This document shows, piece by piece, positions 12,177 to 21,990 of a stretch of DNA of 64,000 nt; positions within the stretch are counted from its first letter, which is position 1; each line of letters opens with the position of its first letter. The position numbers and the translations under genes are program-made. This DNA is from Mantamonas sphyraenae (Eukaryota > CRuMs > Mantamonadidae). The DNA is taken from contig JAPMXV010000067.1 in NCBI GenBank assembly GCA_026936335.1, positions 124,001-188,000 of the forward strand, read 5' to 3'. The notes beneath the pieces are model-generated. The model made no database searches. It worked only from the letters and a program-made list of their open reading frames with translations, and was not told the DNA's origin.

Positions 12177-14441
12177 ATGTCGTCGTTTTTGGGGGAGCAG
12201 AAGATGCCCCAGTACAAAGCACTCTACCCGTATTCAGGAGGCTCTGCGGAGGAGCTGTCGTTCAACGAAGGCGATGTGATTGAAGTGGCCGACCCGACAG
12301 AGCAGGACGGATGGCTGTATGGCGAGGCCAATGGCGCAGCCGGGTACTTCCCGTCGAACTATGTCGAGCAGGTGAGTGCCGCACCTTGGGGGCATGTGGG
12401 AAGCCATCGGATGATCGCAGGCGTCATCCAAGGGAGCCATGGGCGAAATGATGTGCATAGACAGCCCAGACACTCGTGATATGTCCCGGGGGCTTTTGTA
12501 GCAAGCGTGAGGGCGTGTGCGAGTGCCTGCAGCCAGATGCCGGTTTTTTTGTGGTGAGGCCCTCTCGGACGTAAACGCGCCGAGGGCACGGATCAAGGTG
12601 CATGAGACTCGGGGCATGTGCAAACACCGAGGCGAGTGGGAGATGCATGGATGCAGATGAGTGGCAAGACGTGTGCACGGATGTGGGACTGACACTCGGG
12701 TGTGTTTTGTGTGTGTTTGGAAGATGGTGCAGCAGGCAGTGGCAGCAGCAGCGCCGCCTCCTCCGCCGCCTCCTCCTGCCCCTGTGGCCGCCGAGCCGGA
12801 ACCGGAACCGGAACCCGAGGTGCAAGTGCCCCAGGCCACCATGTACAAGGCTCTGTACGCGTACCCGGGCGAGGGAGACGGAGAGCTGGGCTTCAGTGAG
12901 GGGGATCTGATCGAGGAAACGTCGCCGGAACAGGGCGGCTGGGCAGAAGGCCGATGCAACGGCTTTGTGGGTTGGTTCCCCATCAGCTACGTGGAAGTGG
13001 TCAGCAGCGGTGGTGTGGGAAGCAGCAGTGGCGGCGGAGCAGGCGCCTCTTCCGCAGGTGGAGGAGGAGGAGGGTACTACGACGACGACGATGACGACGA
13101 CGACGACGACGAAAGTTACCGCAAGAGCAGCACATCGGGTAAGTGTGGAAAGAGGCAAGGAGGAAGGAATTGGGGGGAAAGGGGGTGCGTGAGGCTGACA
13201 CACACACATACACATCCAAAGGCAAGGGAAACGACGACGACGACGACGACGACTACTATTCGCAGTCCAAGGTGCGTGCGTCTGTGGCACTGCAGCCTGT
13301 GGATGAAAAGGATCAAAACCACATCAATGGGACACGGTGGTATTCGAAGGAGAAGCAGTACCGGGTGGTTGTTGCGGACCCGGAAAAGAAGAAAAAATTC
13401 AGCGGGATGAAGACGTTTGTGAGCTACGACATCAGCGTGCAGGAACTGCAGTATCACGTGAACCGTCGCTACAAGCACTTTGATTGGCTGCGAGCCCAGC
13501 TGGTGGACATCTATCCGACGATTCCCATCCCGCATCTGCCGGAGAAGCAGTTTTCGGGCAGGTTTGACGACGAGTTTATCGAGCAGAGGCGTGCGGAGCT
13601 GGAGGCGTGGCTCAACTACATGGCGCGTCACCCCGTGTTGCGCAGTGCACCTGTGGTCCACCACTTTTTGAGCGAAGTCAACGAGAAGGAGTGGAAGAAG
13701 GGCAAGCGTGCGGCGGAGAAGGATCGTAAGGGCGGATTCTTCTACCGTTCCTTGGCACCCACAGAGCCGCTGCCGGACGAGGCCCCCGAACGCATTGCAT
13801 TGTTCAAGAACTCGGTGACGTCGTTTGACAAGCAGATCAAGACGCTTGCACACAAGTGCGACGGGGCGGTGAAGCAGTCGAACAACTATGCGTCGAGTCT
13901 GAAGGACTTGGGTCAGACGTTGGAAAAGTTTGCCGAGGGTGACTCGGAGGCCGGGTTCAACGGAGGCATCGAAGGTGAGGAGGGCGAGCAGCTGGTGAAG
14001 ACGGTGAAGCACATCGGACAGATCCACTGCAATGTGTCGGACCTGCTCAGTGGAACCAACGTGGAGGCGCAGGAGTACCTGCGCGACGAGATGCTGCCCT
14101 ACCAGCAGTCGGTGCCCCTGTACCAGGAAACCATCAAGACCCGGGACGTGGCGTCGGGCAACTACTTTAAGCGCTACGAAAAGGCGGCCAAGGTGGGGTC
14201 GCAGCTGGATGCAGAGACGGAACTGGACCTGGCTGCACGCAAGCAGCACTGCGACCTCATCTCCTACGTGGTCCTGTGTGAAATGGACCACTTTCGCAAG
14301 GAGCGAGTGAACCACATGAAGCCTGTGCTGCTCAAGTACATGCAGGACCAGCTGGCCATGCACGAGCAGATTGTGGAGATGTGGAAGGCTGCCATCGCCG
14401 ATGGTGAGGCCATTCCCGATGTGACAGAGGCGAACCCGTGA
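12177..14441 (+). CDS. Double-SH3, PX and BAR sorting nexin (SNX9/18/33-like)
   Basis: Model: join(12177..12371,12724..13138,13222..14441), 609 aa, phases consistent. SNX9-family proteins bind phosphoinositides and dynamin/WASP partners and bend membranes during endocytosis. SH3-1 is residues 10-65 (ALYPYSG, GWLYGEANG, YFPSNYVE); then a Pro/Glu-rich linker; SH3-2 about 105-160 (ALYAYPGEG, WFPISYVEV); a Gly/Ser and poly-Asp linker; PX about 245-370 with the phosphoinositide-binding RRYKHFDWL; and a C-terminal SNX9-type BAR helix bundle to residue 609. Animal SNX9/18/33 have one SH3, so the second is unusual. An upstream in-frame ATG at about 12153 would add eight residues. The 352-bp first intron is the longest here outside the array and splits the two SH3 domains cleanly. 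Confidence 0.85.
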
Positions 14442-14523
14442 GCATGAAATGAGATGATGCAGCAATGAACAGCAGAACAGCGCGCGGCGACACGGGTGAC
14501 AAGGCAAAAAAGGCCACTCGTGG

Positions 14524-16016
14524 ATGGGGGAGATCCAGAAGCGGACGGTGCAGTTCAACTCGGAGTACAACGTTGTGGTAGGTTATAGGGTTGGTTGGGT
14601 TCAAAGGTTGGGGAATCGGGTGTTGACACCCACGTGTGCAGGTTCCGCAAGAGTTGGCGCGCAGCGTGTTTCTGTGCCTCATTGCTCGGGAGTCGCATCT
14701 GAGCATCGAAGCAGTGCACGAGGACACGCGCAACAGTGCTCAGGAGGATGTGCAGCTGCGTTCGCGTTACGAAAACGACCGTGTGAGCAGCCGGACGCGG
14801 CAAATGAGCACGGCAGAGGGCAAGGGCAAACGCAGAGTGCTTGGGATGGACGAGGACGGCACGTATGTAGACAAGGGTGGTGTGACAGGAGAGGGCACAT
14901 GGACCACAACGCAAGGGACCGGCTCATCGTCGTCGTCGACATCGTCGGCAAGCGAATCGCAGGACGGGAGCGGCGGGGGCGACCCTGTGGCCAAGGTGAG
15001 CGAACTGCTGCTGGGCGTGTTGCCCGGGGTCACATCGCTGGAGTGCGGGGCGCATTCGTTCAGCAAGAAAGACTCGCCAGACGACCTGTGGTACCTAATG
15101 GCATCTGCGTCGGCCATGTCGTCGTCGGGAAAGCGGCTGGAAAGCGGAGGCGGAGAGCGAGCAGGTGCCACGCGGCGGGTGCAACCGTTTTGCAACATAT
15201 TTATTGCGGAGAATCTGGACAAGGCGACGCCTGAAATGCGTCACACGTTGTTCCAGGCCATGTTGACAGGGCGGATATCGTTTCGGGGCACGCTGCGCAC
15301 GTTGCCGGAGAACTTTCTGCTCATTTCGGTGATGCAGGAGGGCCTGTTTTTCAACGTGTTTGACGACAAACAACGCGAGGTGTTTCTGGTCCAGCTGACA
15401 CTGTCGAATGCACTGCGCATGGGCAGCATTCAGCCGTCAGGGATGGTTCGTCCCATCTACGAACTGGTGGAGGTCAACCACTACAAGACGCTGATCGACG
15501 AGCAGATCTACGTGAACCATGACATTGAACAGTACATACGAGACATTGTGGTGGTGCTGCGAAACCATCCGGCCGTGCATGCGGGCGCCTCGCCACGCTG
15601 TTTGTCTGCCCTGTACGAGGCTGCCAAGGTTCAGGCCATGCTCTTTGGGCAAATGTTTGTGACGCCCACGCATGTACTCACTGTGGCTGCGGATGTGCTC
15701 ACGCCTCGTGTGCTGCTGTATCCCTTTGGTACGTTTGAACACTACGCGTTGATTCCTCGGCGCGAGATCACCTTTCTCCAGAGCACGCCTGGGTTTCTTG
15801 GCGACAACACAAGTGACAGCACACTGGGAGGAGGAAGCGGCGGCGGCGGCGGCGGTGGCACCGACACACGGGTTGGGGGTGCCAACAGGGACAGGGACTC
15901 GCTGGAAACCGGCGGGACAATTGATCCACTTTTGGCTCGGTTCAAGTACCACGCAGGTGGAGGAGCAAGCAGTGGTGCAGGAGTTGGTGGTGGAGTCGGT
16001 GGGATGACAACGTTGA

Positions 16017-16047
<31 letters not shown>

Positions 16048-16402
16048 ATCGTCGTCGTCGTCTTCGTCGTCATCTTCGTCGTCGTCGTCGTCGTCTGCCT
16101 CGTCGGTGTTGGCGTCGACATTGACGGCAGGGTTGGACATGGGGACGGTGGGTGGAAGCAGCAGCGGAGGCGGAGTGGGAGGCGGTGGTGAGGATGGATC
16201 GATGCTGGATCGGAGCACGGCGTCGGCACACATGCTAAACTCGAGCAAGGCGAGGCGATTGGGAGCCAGGAAGCGACTGCAAAGGCGTTTGAGTGCAAAT
16301 GTGTCGCGGAATGAGATGCTGGACGAAGACCAACTGCCGGAGTACAGATCTGCGCGAGAGACAATTGTGCGCACACTGCAGGAGATTGTGCCGCCTTTGT
16401 GA
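14524..16402 (+). CDS. MoxR-like AAA+ homologue lacking a Walker A motif
   Basis: Model: join(14524..14577,14642..16402), 604 aa; a 64-bp intron (GTAGGT...TGCAG) joins MGEIQKRTVQFNSEYNVV to VPQELARSVF in phase. MoxR proteins are AAA+ ATPases acting as chaperones. Here residues about 190-235 match the MoxR Walker B/sensor-1 stretch (NIFIAENLDKATPEMRHTLF ... LPENFLLIS), with the usual DE of Walker B replaced by AE. The C-terminal lid matches well (VLRNHPAVHAGASPRCLSAL, VTPTHVLTVAADVL). No GxxxxGK[ST] is present anywhere, and a Ser/Gly-rich stretch occupies the place where a P-loop would be. A second long serine tract comes from a TCN repeat at about 16018-16100. Probably a catalytically dead relative with a scaffold role. 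Confidence 0.7.
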
Positions 16403-16504
16403 AAAATTGCAAACAAGTTGGCATGAATGAAGCTTATCGTGGGACAGTTGCAATGCTGGGTGATGTGTGCGGTGACGGAGGCAAAAGAGAAGTGGAACAC
16501 ATCG

Positions 16505-18142
16505 ATGGATCCTTTGGAAGATCTCCCAGACTCTGTGGCACATGAGATCGTGGGCATGCTTGGGCTGAGGGATCGGTATTCAGCAATGCGTGTGAGCAAG
16601 AAGTGGCACAGGAGGATAGTGGAAGCGCCCGTGTGGCGAGAGGACGCAGAGCAGCGGTGTGGAGGGGGGAGGGAGATGGAGCTGATGCAGGAGGCGATGC
16701 AGGCTCAGAGCATGGCACGGAGACAGGCAGTAGCGAGGAGGATAGGGCTGATGGGGCATGGGGACGGGGAGGAGAAGGCGAGGGGGCAGGAAGTTGTGGA
16801 GGAATTCGGGTGGTTTCACTTTTGCAGGCACATGTGGTGTCGACAGAAGGCAAGGCGGATCCGGACGCATGTGCGGCGTATGTGGTCGTATCCGCTCTTC
16901 CGAAAGACGGACATGGGCTTTGTGTACAAGGAGCTGGTGTTGGTGTTGGTGTGGATGCTGGCGACAAGGTTGGCGGACAAGAAACTGGGTGAGTGGGGAG
17001 TGATGGGAGTGCCACGAGGCATGGGATTGGCACTCGTGAGTGGACTGGGGTTCTTGCTTGTGCACAACTGGTTGCTGATTCGCAACCGGATGGCCCCGCT
17101 GCCTGTCGTTGTGTGCGCGTTGCACTTTGTTGTCAGCGTGTTCACAACGAGCGTGTGTACGACGGCTGCCAAGGCAATGTGGGGAGTGGATGTCAAGATT
17201 GTGCGAGACCTGGGCTTCTACGATCCTCTGGAGAAGACAAGCTCGGCAAACACGTGGTTGCCCCACTGGGCCCAGTTTGAGTGGGTGGCCATCCTGCTGG
17301 GAATCCCATTCACCCCCGTTGGGATTGTGATATTCGTGCAACATGTGGCTGCCGGAGTGTGGGGAATCCCCGAGGCGATCTCAAAGCTGCCGTGTGGATT
17401 GGCGAGGTGGTCTGAATTCGAGTTGAAGCAGGCGCTGTACTGCCTGTGCATTCCCCTTGTCGCGATCGCATTCTACCTGATGTCACCCAGGGTTGGCCCA
17501 CTCATGGTTGTGGGCGTCTTTTCGGTGTTGGGCACATACAGCACGTGCTCGGCCCTAGTGCAGTTTGTGCTGCTGCTGTACATGTTGCGGGATGTCGCGT
17601 GGCCACCCGAAGGCACCGATGGAGACGGCCAAGAGTACGATGACATGTACAGGGAGGTGACGGAGCTGACGACGGCCCTTGGCAGACATCCACTTGGCGA
17701 GGAGATTCCGCTGTGGACCCTGGAGCAGCTTCCTCCTGTCAAACTGTCCACGTTTGCGTTCACCTCAGTGGTGACACCTGTGGGGTACCTCATTCCACTC
17801 GTGATTGACCACGACCGCACGTTTGGCTTTCAATTCTCCACGGCGCTGTCGCAAACGTTGCCCTGGATTTGGGTGTCCATGTCCATGTCCTTCTGGCCGT
17901 TCATGCATCTTTCCCCAGGGGTCAGTGCATTGTGTGTGTTGACTGGGCCGTATGTCGCCACTTGGCTGGCGTATGCTTGGCGACGGCTGAGCAAGTTTGA
18001 TCCACGAGCGAGCCAGCCTCTGTGGCGCATCGAGGTGTTGCTGCAGAGATTGATGGACTCACGGGACTACAGTGACAACCAGCCCGCGTATGAACGGGTG
18101 GCTATGTGGGAGAAACGGCCATCGTGGCTGCTGGGGCGGTGA
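16505..18142 (+). CDS. F-box protein with multi-pass membrane C terminus, copy 1
   Basis: Single exon, 545 aa, starting MDPLEDLPDSVAHEIV. Residues 5-45 are an F-box (LPDSVAHEIVGMLGLRDRYS, then KKWHRRIVEAPVW), which normally recruits substrates to SCF (Skp1-cullin) ubiquitin ligases. After a basic, Met/Arg-rich stretch to about residue 120 the protein has at least seven hydrophobic segments, for example LVLVLVWMLATRLA, LALVSGLGFLLVHNWLL, WVAILLGIPFTPVGIVIFV, LYCLCIPLVAIAFYLM and FSVLGTYSTCSALVQFVLLLYML. The combination of F-box and polytopic membrane region is unusual. The first 120 codons are nearly identical to the next gene while the remainder is strongly diverged. The ATG is chosen because both paralogues begin here and the upstream sequence differs. 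Confidence 0.75.
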   Translation: MDPLEDLPDSVAHEIVGMLGLRDRYSAMRVSKKWHRRIVEAPVWREDAEQRCGGGREMELMQEAMQAQSMARRQAVARRIGLMGHGDGEEKARGQEVVEEFGWFHFCRHMWCRQKARRIRTHVRRMWSYPLFRKTDMGFVYKELVLVLVWMLATRLADKKLGEWGVMGVPRGMGLALVSGLGFLLVHNWLLIRNRMAPLPVVVCALHFVVSVFTTSVCTTAAKAMWGVDVKIVRDLGFYDPLEKTSSANTWLPHWAQFEWVAILLGIPFTPVGIVIFVQHVAAGVWGIPEAISKLPCGLARWSEFELKQALYCLCIPLVAIAFYLMSPRVGPLMVVGVFSVLGTYSTCSALVQFVLLLYMLRDVAWPPEGTDGDGQEYDDMYREVTELTTALGRHPLGEEIPLWTLEQLPPVKLSTFAFTSVVTPVGYLIPLVIDHDRTFGFQFSTALSQTLPWIWVSMSMSFWPFMHLSPGVSALCVLTGPYVATWLAYAWRRLSKFDPRASQPLWRIEVLLQRLMDSRDYSDNQPAYERVAMWEKRPSWLLGR

Positions 18143-18170
18143 CGGGGGCAAAGAGAAGAGAAACACAACA

Positions 18171-19805
18171 ATGGATCCTTTGGAAGATCTCCCAGACTCT
18201 GTGGCACATGAGATCGTGGGCATGCTTGGGCTGAGGGATCGGTATTCAGCAATGCGTGTGAGCAAGAAGTGGCACAGGAGGATAGTGGAAGCGCCCGTGT
18301 GGCGAGAGGACGCGGAGCAGCGGTGTGGAGGGGGGAGGGAGATGGAGCTGATGCAGGAGGCGATGCAGGCTCAGAGCATGGCACGGAGACAGGCAGTAGC
18401 GAGGAGGATAGGGCTGATGGGGCATGGGGACGGGGAGGAGAAGGCGAGGGGGCAGGAAGTTGACGAGGAATTCGGGTGGTTTCACTTTTGCAGGCACATG
18501 TGGTGTCGACAGAAGGCAAGGCGGATCCGGATTGCGTACAGACACGAGCAACGTGTACATCCATCCATGGGCACGATCTATGCGTTGGTGGTGGTCGCTG
18601 TGCTGTTCAGCGGGGCTGTGTTTCAGCTGGCGACAATCTGGGCCGATCTGGGCCTCGCTGGCGTTGGCTCCAACATGCTGCTTTCGTTGGTGGCTGGAAT
18701 GGGGTGGCTGCTTCTGAACAATTATATTCTGTTGCGATTGGGCGGTGACCCATTGGCTGTGATTCCGTGTGTGCTGCAGCTGCTGTGGGCGGCGTGGGTG
18801 ACAAGCTTGTGCGTTTGCTGGGGACATGAGTGGCCGGATGTGAAGATCGACAATCATGTGGGCAGGTACGACACGGAATCAGGTGGACCCACACTGGTGA
18901 GCACTGTGGAAGTGGGGATGGCCAAGATCGTGCTTGGGCGCATTTTCCTGTACGCTGGCATCGCCGTCTTTGTGCCCGTGTTGCCCATGCACACTCTTCA
19001 GCACGCATTCTTTCTGTTGAACAACGAATGGCAGGAAGCGGTGCAAGAAACGGCGACAAGGTGGCTGGGGTATCGTGAGGAGCCATTTTGGAAGGCATGG
19101 TTTGTGGGATTGACCGCTCTGATGAGCATAGTGGGCTTCGAGACCGGTGGAATCGACATGGAAGTGCTACTCGTCTTTGGGGCTTCTGCAATGTTGCTTG
19201 GGCTGTTCTCCATCGGGTGCTTGACGCAGACACTAGCCGTGCACGCATTGTGCACCATTCCCCCGTCAAGATGGTCGTACACCCAGATCTCAATGGACAA
19301 CTTGGCACTGCAACGAACGATGGACACTTTCTCCAATCTCAGCTTCCATGAAATTTTCCGCAGCACGCGGCCGGACGATTTGGTTCCAGAGAAATCGTTG
19401 CAGTCTGTGCGCAGGACGATTGGCCCGCTTATGACAAGCGCCGTTGGAATCTGGTTCGCGTACCTGCTACCTTACTATCTCAATCACGAAGTGATGTTTG
19501 GGGGCACGCATGGCGAGAGCTTTGCCCAGGTGTTTCCGTGGTGTGTGGGTCTGTGGCTGGCTGTGGCACAGGCGACAGTGGGGACGCCACGTCCAGCTGC
19601 AATCTTTGGGCCTTTGCTGGCAGGCTTGACCTTGCCACTGGTGTTGTATGTGGTGCGTGCACTCGTCAGCGATGCTGTCTTTGTCCGGCTGTGGGAAGTC
19701 GAGGAGCGCATTCAGCAGATCCTGGATGCGCGAGAATATGGGACTGAGTTTGACCAGATCAAGATGTGGGCACGGCGTCCAAAGTGGATGGTGAGGGGGA
19801 AGTAG
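18171..19805 (+). CDS. F-box protein with multi-pass membrane C terminus, copy 2
   Basis: Single exon, 544 aa, starting only 28 bp after the stop of copy 1. The F-box and basic region (residues 1-120) match copy 1 almost base for base, up to about 18530; the only differences I see are a few substitutions such as VVEEFG to VDEEFG. Beyond that point the membrane segments (YALVVVAVLFSGAVFQLATIW, LLSLVAGMGWLLLNNYILL, IFLYAGIAVFVPVLPMHTL, LLVFGASAMLLGLFSIGCL) resemble copy 1 only in layout and in the end (RRPKWMVRGK versus KRPSWLLGR). The TAG stop is immediately followed by the start of homology to the arrayed kinase-like gene family, which marks a duplication breakpoint. Confidence 0.75.
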   Translation: MDPLEDLPDSVAHEIVGMLGLRDRYSAMRVSKKWHRRIVEAPVWREDAEQRCGGGREMELMQEAMQAQSMARRQAVARRIGLMGHGDGEEKARGQEVDEEFGWFHFCRHMWCRQKARRIRIAYRHEQRVHPSMGTIYALVVVAVLFSGAVFQLATIWADLGLAGVGSNMLLSLVAGMGWLLLNNYILLRLGGDPLAVIPCVLQLLWAAWVTSLCVCWGHEWPDVKIDNHVGRYDTESGGPTLVSTVEVGMAKIVLGRIFLYAGIAVFVPVLPMHTLQHAFFLLNNEWQEAVQETATRWLGYREEPFWKAWFVGLTALMSIVGFETGGIDMEVLLVFGASAMLLGLFSIGCLTQTLAVHALCTIPPSRWSYTQISMDNLALQRTMDTFSNLSFHEIFRSTRPDDLVPEKSLQSVRRTIGPLMTSAVGIWFAYLLPYYLNHEVMFGGTHGESFAQVFPWCVGLWLAVAQATVGTPRPAAIFGPLLAGLTLPLVLYVVRALVSDAVFVRLWEVEERIQQILDAREYGTEFDQIKMWARRPKWMVRGK

Positions 19806-19871
19806 GTTGTGCGCCAGCGTGTGCACCACAAAACAACACAACGTGGAGATTCGCGAACTGAACAACAAGCA

Positions 19872-21756
19872 ATGTCAACCAACGATTACAACGACGCAGA
19901 GCTGGATGCACTGCACGCAACGATCATGCAGGGAGGTCTCATGCATTGTGGTGACCTGTTGTCCGAGATCTGCGACCGGAGCACGGTTTTCGCCGCCATT
20001 TGGGCTTTGGACCGCCTGACGACCACGGCCAGGGCCAACAACACGCCCGTCGAGCGCGGTGACATGGAGGAGGCACTGAATCAGGTCATGGAAGAGAATG
20101 GGATGCAACCGGTGTCGTGGAGTGGGCTTCTGCGCGATCATCTCGGGAAGCAAGGTGAGTGTGGGTTTGCTCGAATTTGACTGGACGGAATCCTGACTGA
20201 GAGGGGGACGGAATCCTGACATGGGGGGGGGGGGGTATTTTCAACGACGTTTGGACACGGTGACACATGTGCTGAAGGGATGGGGGAGGGCGATGGTCAG
20301 GATGGTGGACAGGATGCAGAAGAGGGTCTCAGTGGACTACTGCCTTGATGGGTGACCCAGGCATGGCACTGACAACGCACCACCACCGAGCAGACGCTAC
20401 ACAGGAAAAGATGGTGGAGGCCATCAGTGTGGATTGGGAGTGGAGCAAAGACAAGCCTGGTTCCATGGACCAGGTGGTTGAGACGATGGAGGAGACTCTG
20501 CACAATGCGTTGCGTGAACACTCTGTCGAGGGTATGGAAGTGCATGCGAATGACATGAAATCCATTCTTTTGGATCTGATGGAAAAGGACCGCGGGGATG
20601 TCCCAGGCAGCAGCAGCGGCAACGGAGAGGACCAGCGCACTCCTTGCTACATGATCTCCCTTGCCACCATCGCCGCAGAAGAGTACCTGGACAAACGGAA
20701 GGAACATGACGAGGGACAAAGTGATGTGCGGGAGGTTGTGGATGACAAGATCCTTGGGCAGGAGCTGCGGTGGCTGAAGGGTGATGTCCTCCCTCGTCGC
20801 TGTAGCGACGAGGCGATGTGCCAGGCACTGCATCACACGCACTTGGGGTTGCTGGGGATGCAATACCTTCAGAACGGGGAAGTACGGGCGTAAGTTCGGC
20901 GGGGGGTTGAGGTGTGGGTGTGATTGACAAAGGCTGACACGCAGGCGGGGGAATGGACAGACGCGATGCTGAGAACCGATGCGGGAGAGGGGTGTGGACA
21001 AAGGGCAGGCGTGAGATGATGCATTCGCAGGATGAGGGATTGAGCGCGCAGTACACGTTCAGTGTGGTCAAGCCGGATCTGCAAGTGTCTGTGGAGGTGA
21101 CGGGGTCAAAGGTGCCGATGATGGTTGCCCTGGAAGAAGGGAAGGGCCCAGGGAGCCGTGTGCAAGATTTCGAGGTGTTGCTGGCGCAGGGTGTGGCGTC
21201 GGTGTTGTGGCTGCAGCTGTACGTGGAGTGCCCGGACACGGAGGTTCCGATCTACCTGCGCTACTTCGAGGGCACGCGGACGGTGGTGGTGATCCTGTGG
21301 TACAAGTTGGAGGCTGTGGGAGCGGGAGTGACGGAGGTGTGGTACTCGGAGGGAGTAGTGGACACCGACAAGGCGGAGGAGGAGACGTACATGCTGCTGA
21401 AGGTGGAGGAGATCTACATGCAGTTTGTGTCGAGGGTGGTGGAGAAGCTGGAGAAGGAGGCAAAGGCACGGGAAAGGATGTTGGTGGGGATGGAAGTGCT
21501 GCGACAAGGGGCGGACAACAAGAATCTAAGCTCCGGGACGTACGAGTGGAACGGGAAGGGAGACATGGTGAAGGTGATGGTGGAGAAGAAGGAGGAGGAG
21601 GGTGGCAAGGAAGGTGGGGAGGAGGAGGGGCGTGAGCTGGAGGAGATGGCGAAACAGGCAGGGGTGGCCGATGTGAGCGAGGAGGTGGTGGACAAGGTTG
21701 TGGAGGGACTGCAGACGGAGGAGGCAGGGGCACGTGGGTGGATTGAGTGGGAGTGA
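19872..21756 (+). CDS. Arrayed-family gene, copy A, lacking the kinase domain
   Basis: Model: join(19872..20154,20361..20889,20961..21756), 535 aa. Introns are GTGAGT...GACCCAG and GTAAGT...GGACAG, and the phases match in all family members. Start ATG (MSTNDYNDAELDAL) is chosen because homology with the array copies keeps frame only from here on. Exons 1 and 2 hold helical, acidic segments of no known family. Exon 3 begins with a segment suggestive of a PD-(D/E)xK-like core (VVKPDLQVSVEV ... VALEEGK). The Lys/Glu-rich linker then jumps straight to RELEEMAKQAG, so the roughly 204 codons of the kinase-like domain present in copies B and F are missing in frame. The gene converges on the kinesin 3' end across a CACT repeat. 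Confidence 0.6.
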
Positions 21757-21884
21757 ATGGGTGGAGGCTAGGAGCGTGCGTCAGCCCACGCACGCACCCG
21801 CAAAGAGGCGCCCACACAGACACAAGCACGCAAGCTCACAAGCACAATGGAAACAACATGATCCATTCGCACACACTTCCCCTT

Positions 21885-21971
21885 CACTCACTCACTCACT
21901 CACTCACTCACTCACTCACTCACTCACTCACTCACTCACTCACTCACTCACTCACTCACTCACTCACTCAC
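21885..21971. repeat. CACT tetranucleotide microsatellite, about 21 copies
   Basis: Nearly perfect CACT/AGTG repeat between the convergent 3' ends of copy A and the kinesin gene. Read as CACT it is stop-free in all frames (encodes HSLT); read as GTGA it has TGA in every frame. The same repeat, in reverse orientation, marks each unit of the array. Confidence 0.95.
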
Positions 21972-21990
21972 ACGCCACGGTGTTTGATCC

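Noticed and set aside
21885-21971. CRISPR-like regular repeat
   Set aside because: A pure tetranucleotide microsatellite without spacers, in a eukaryotic genome.
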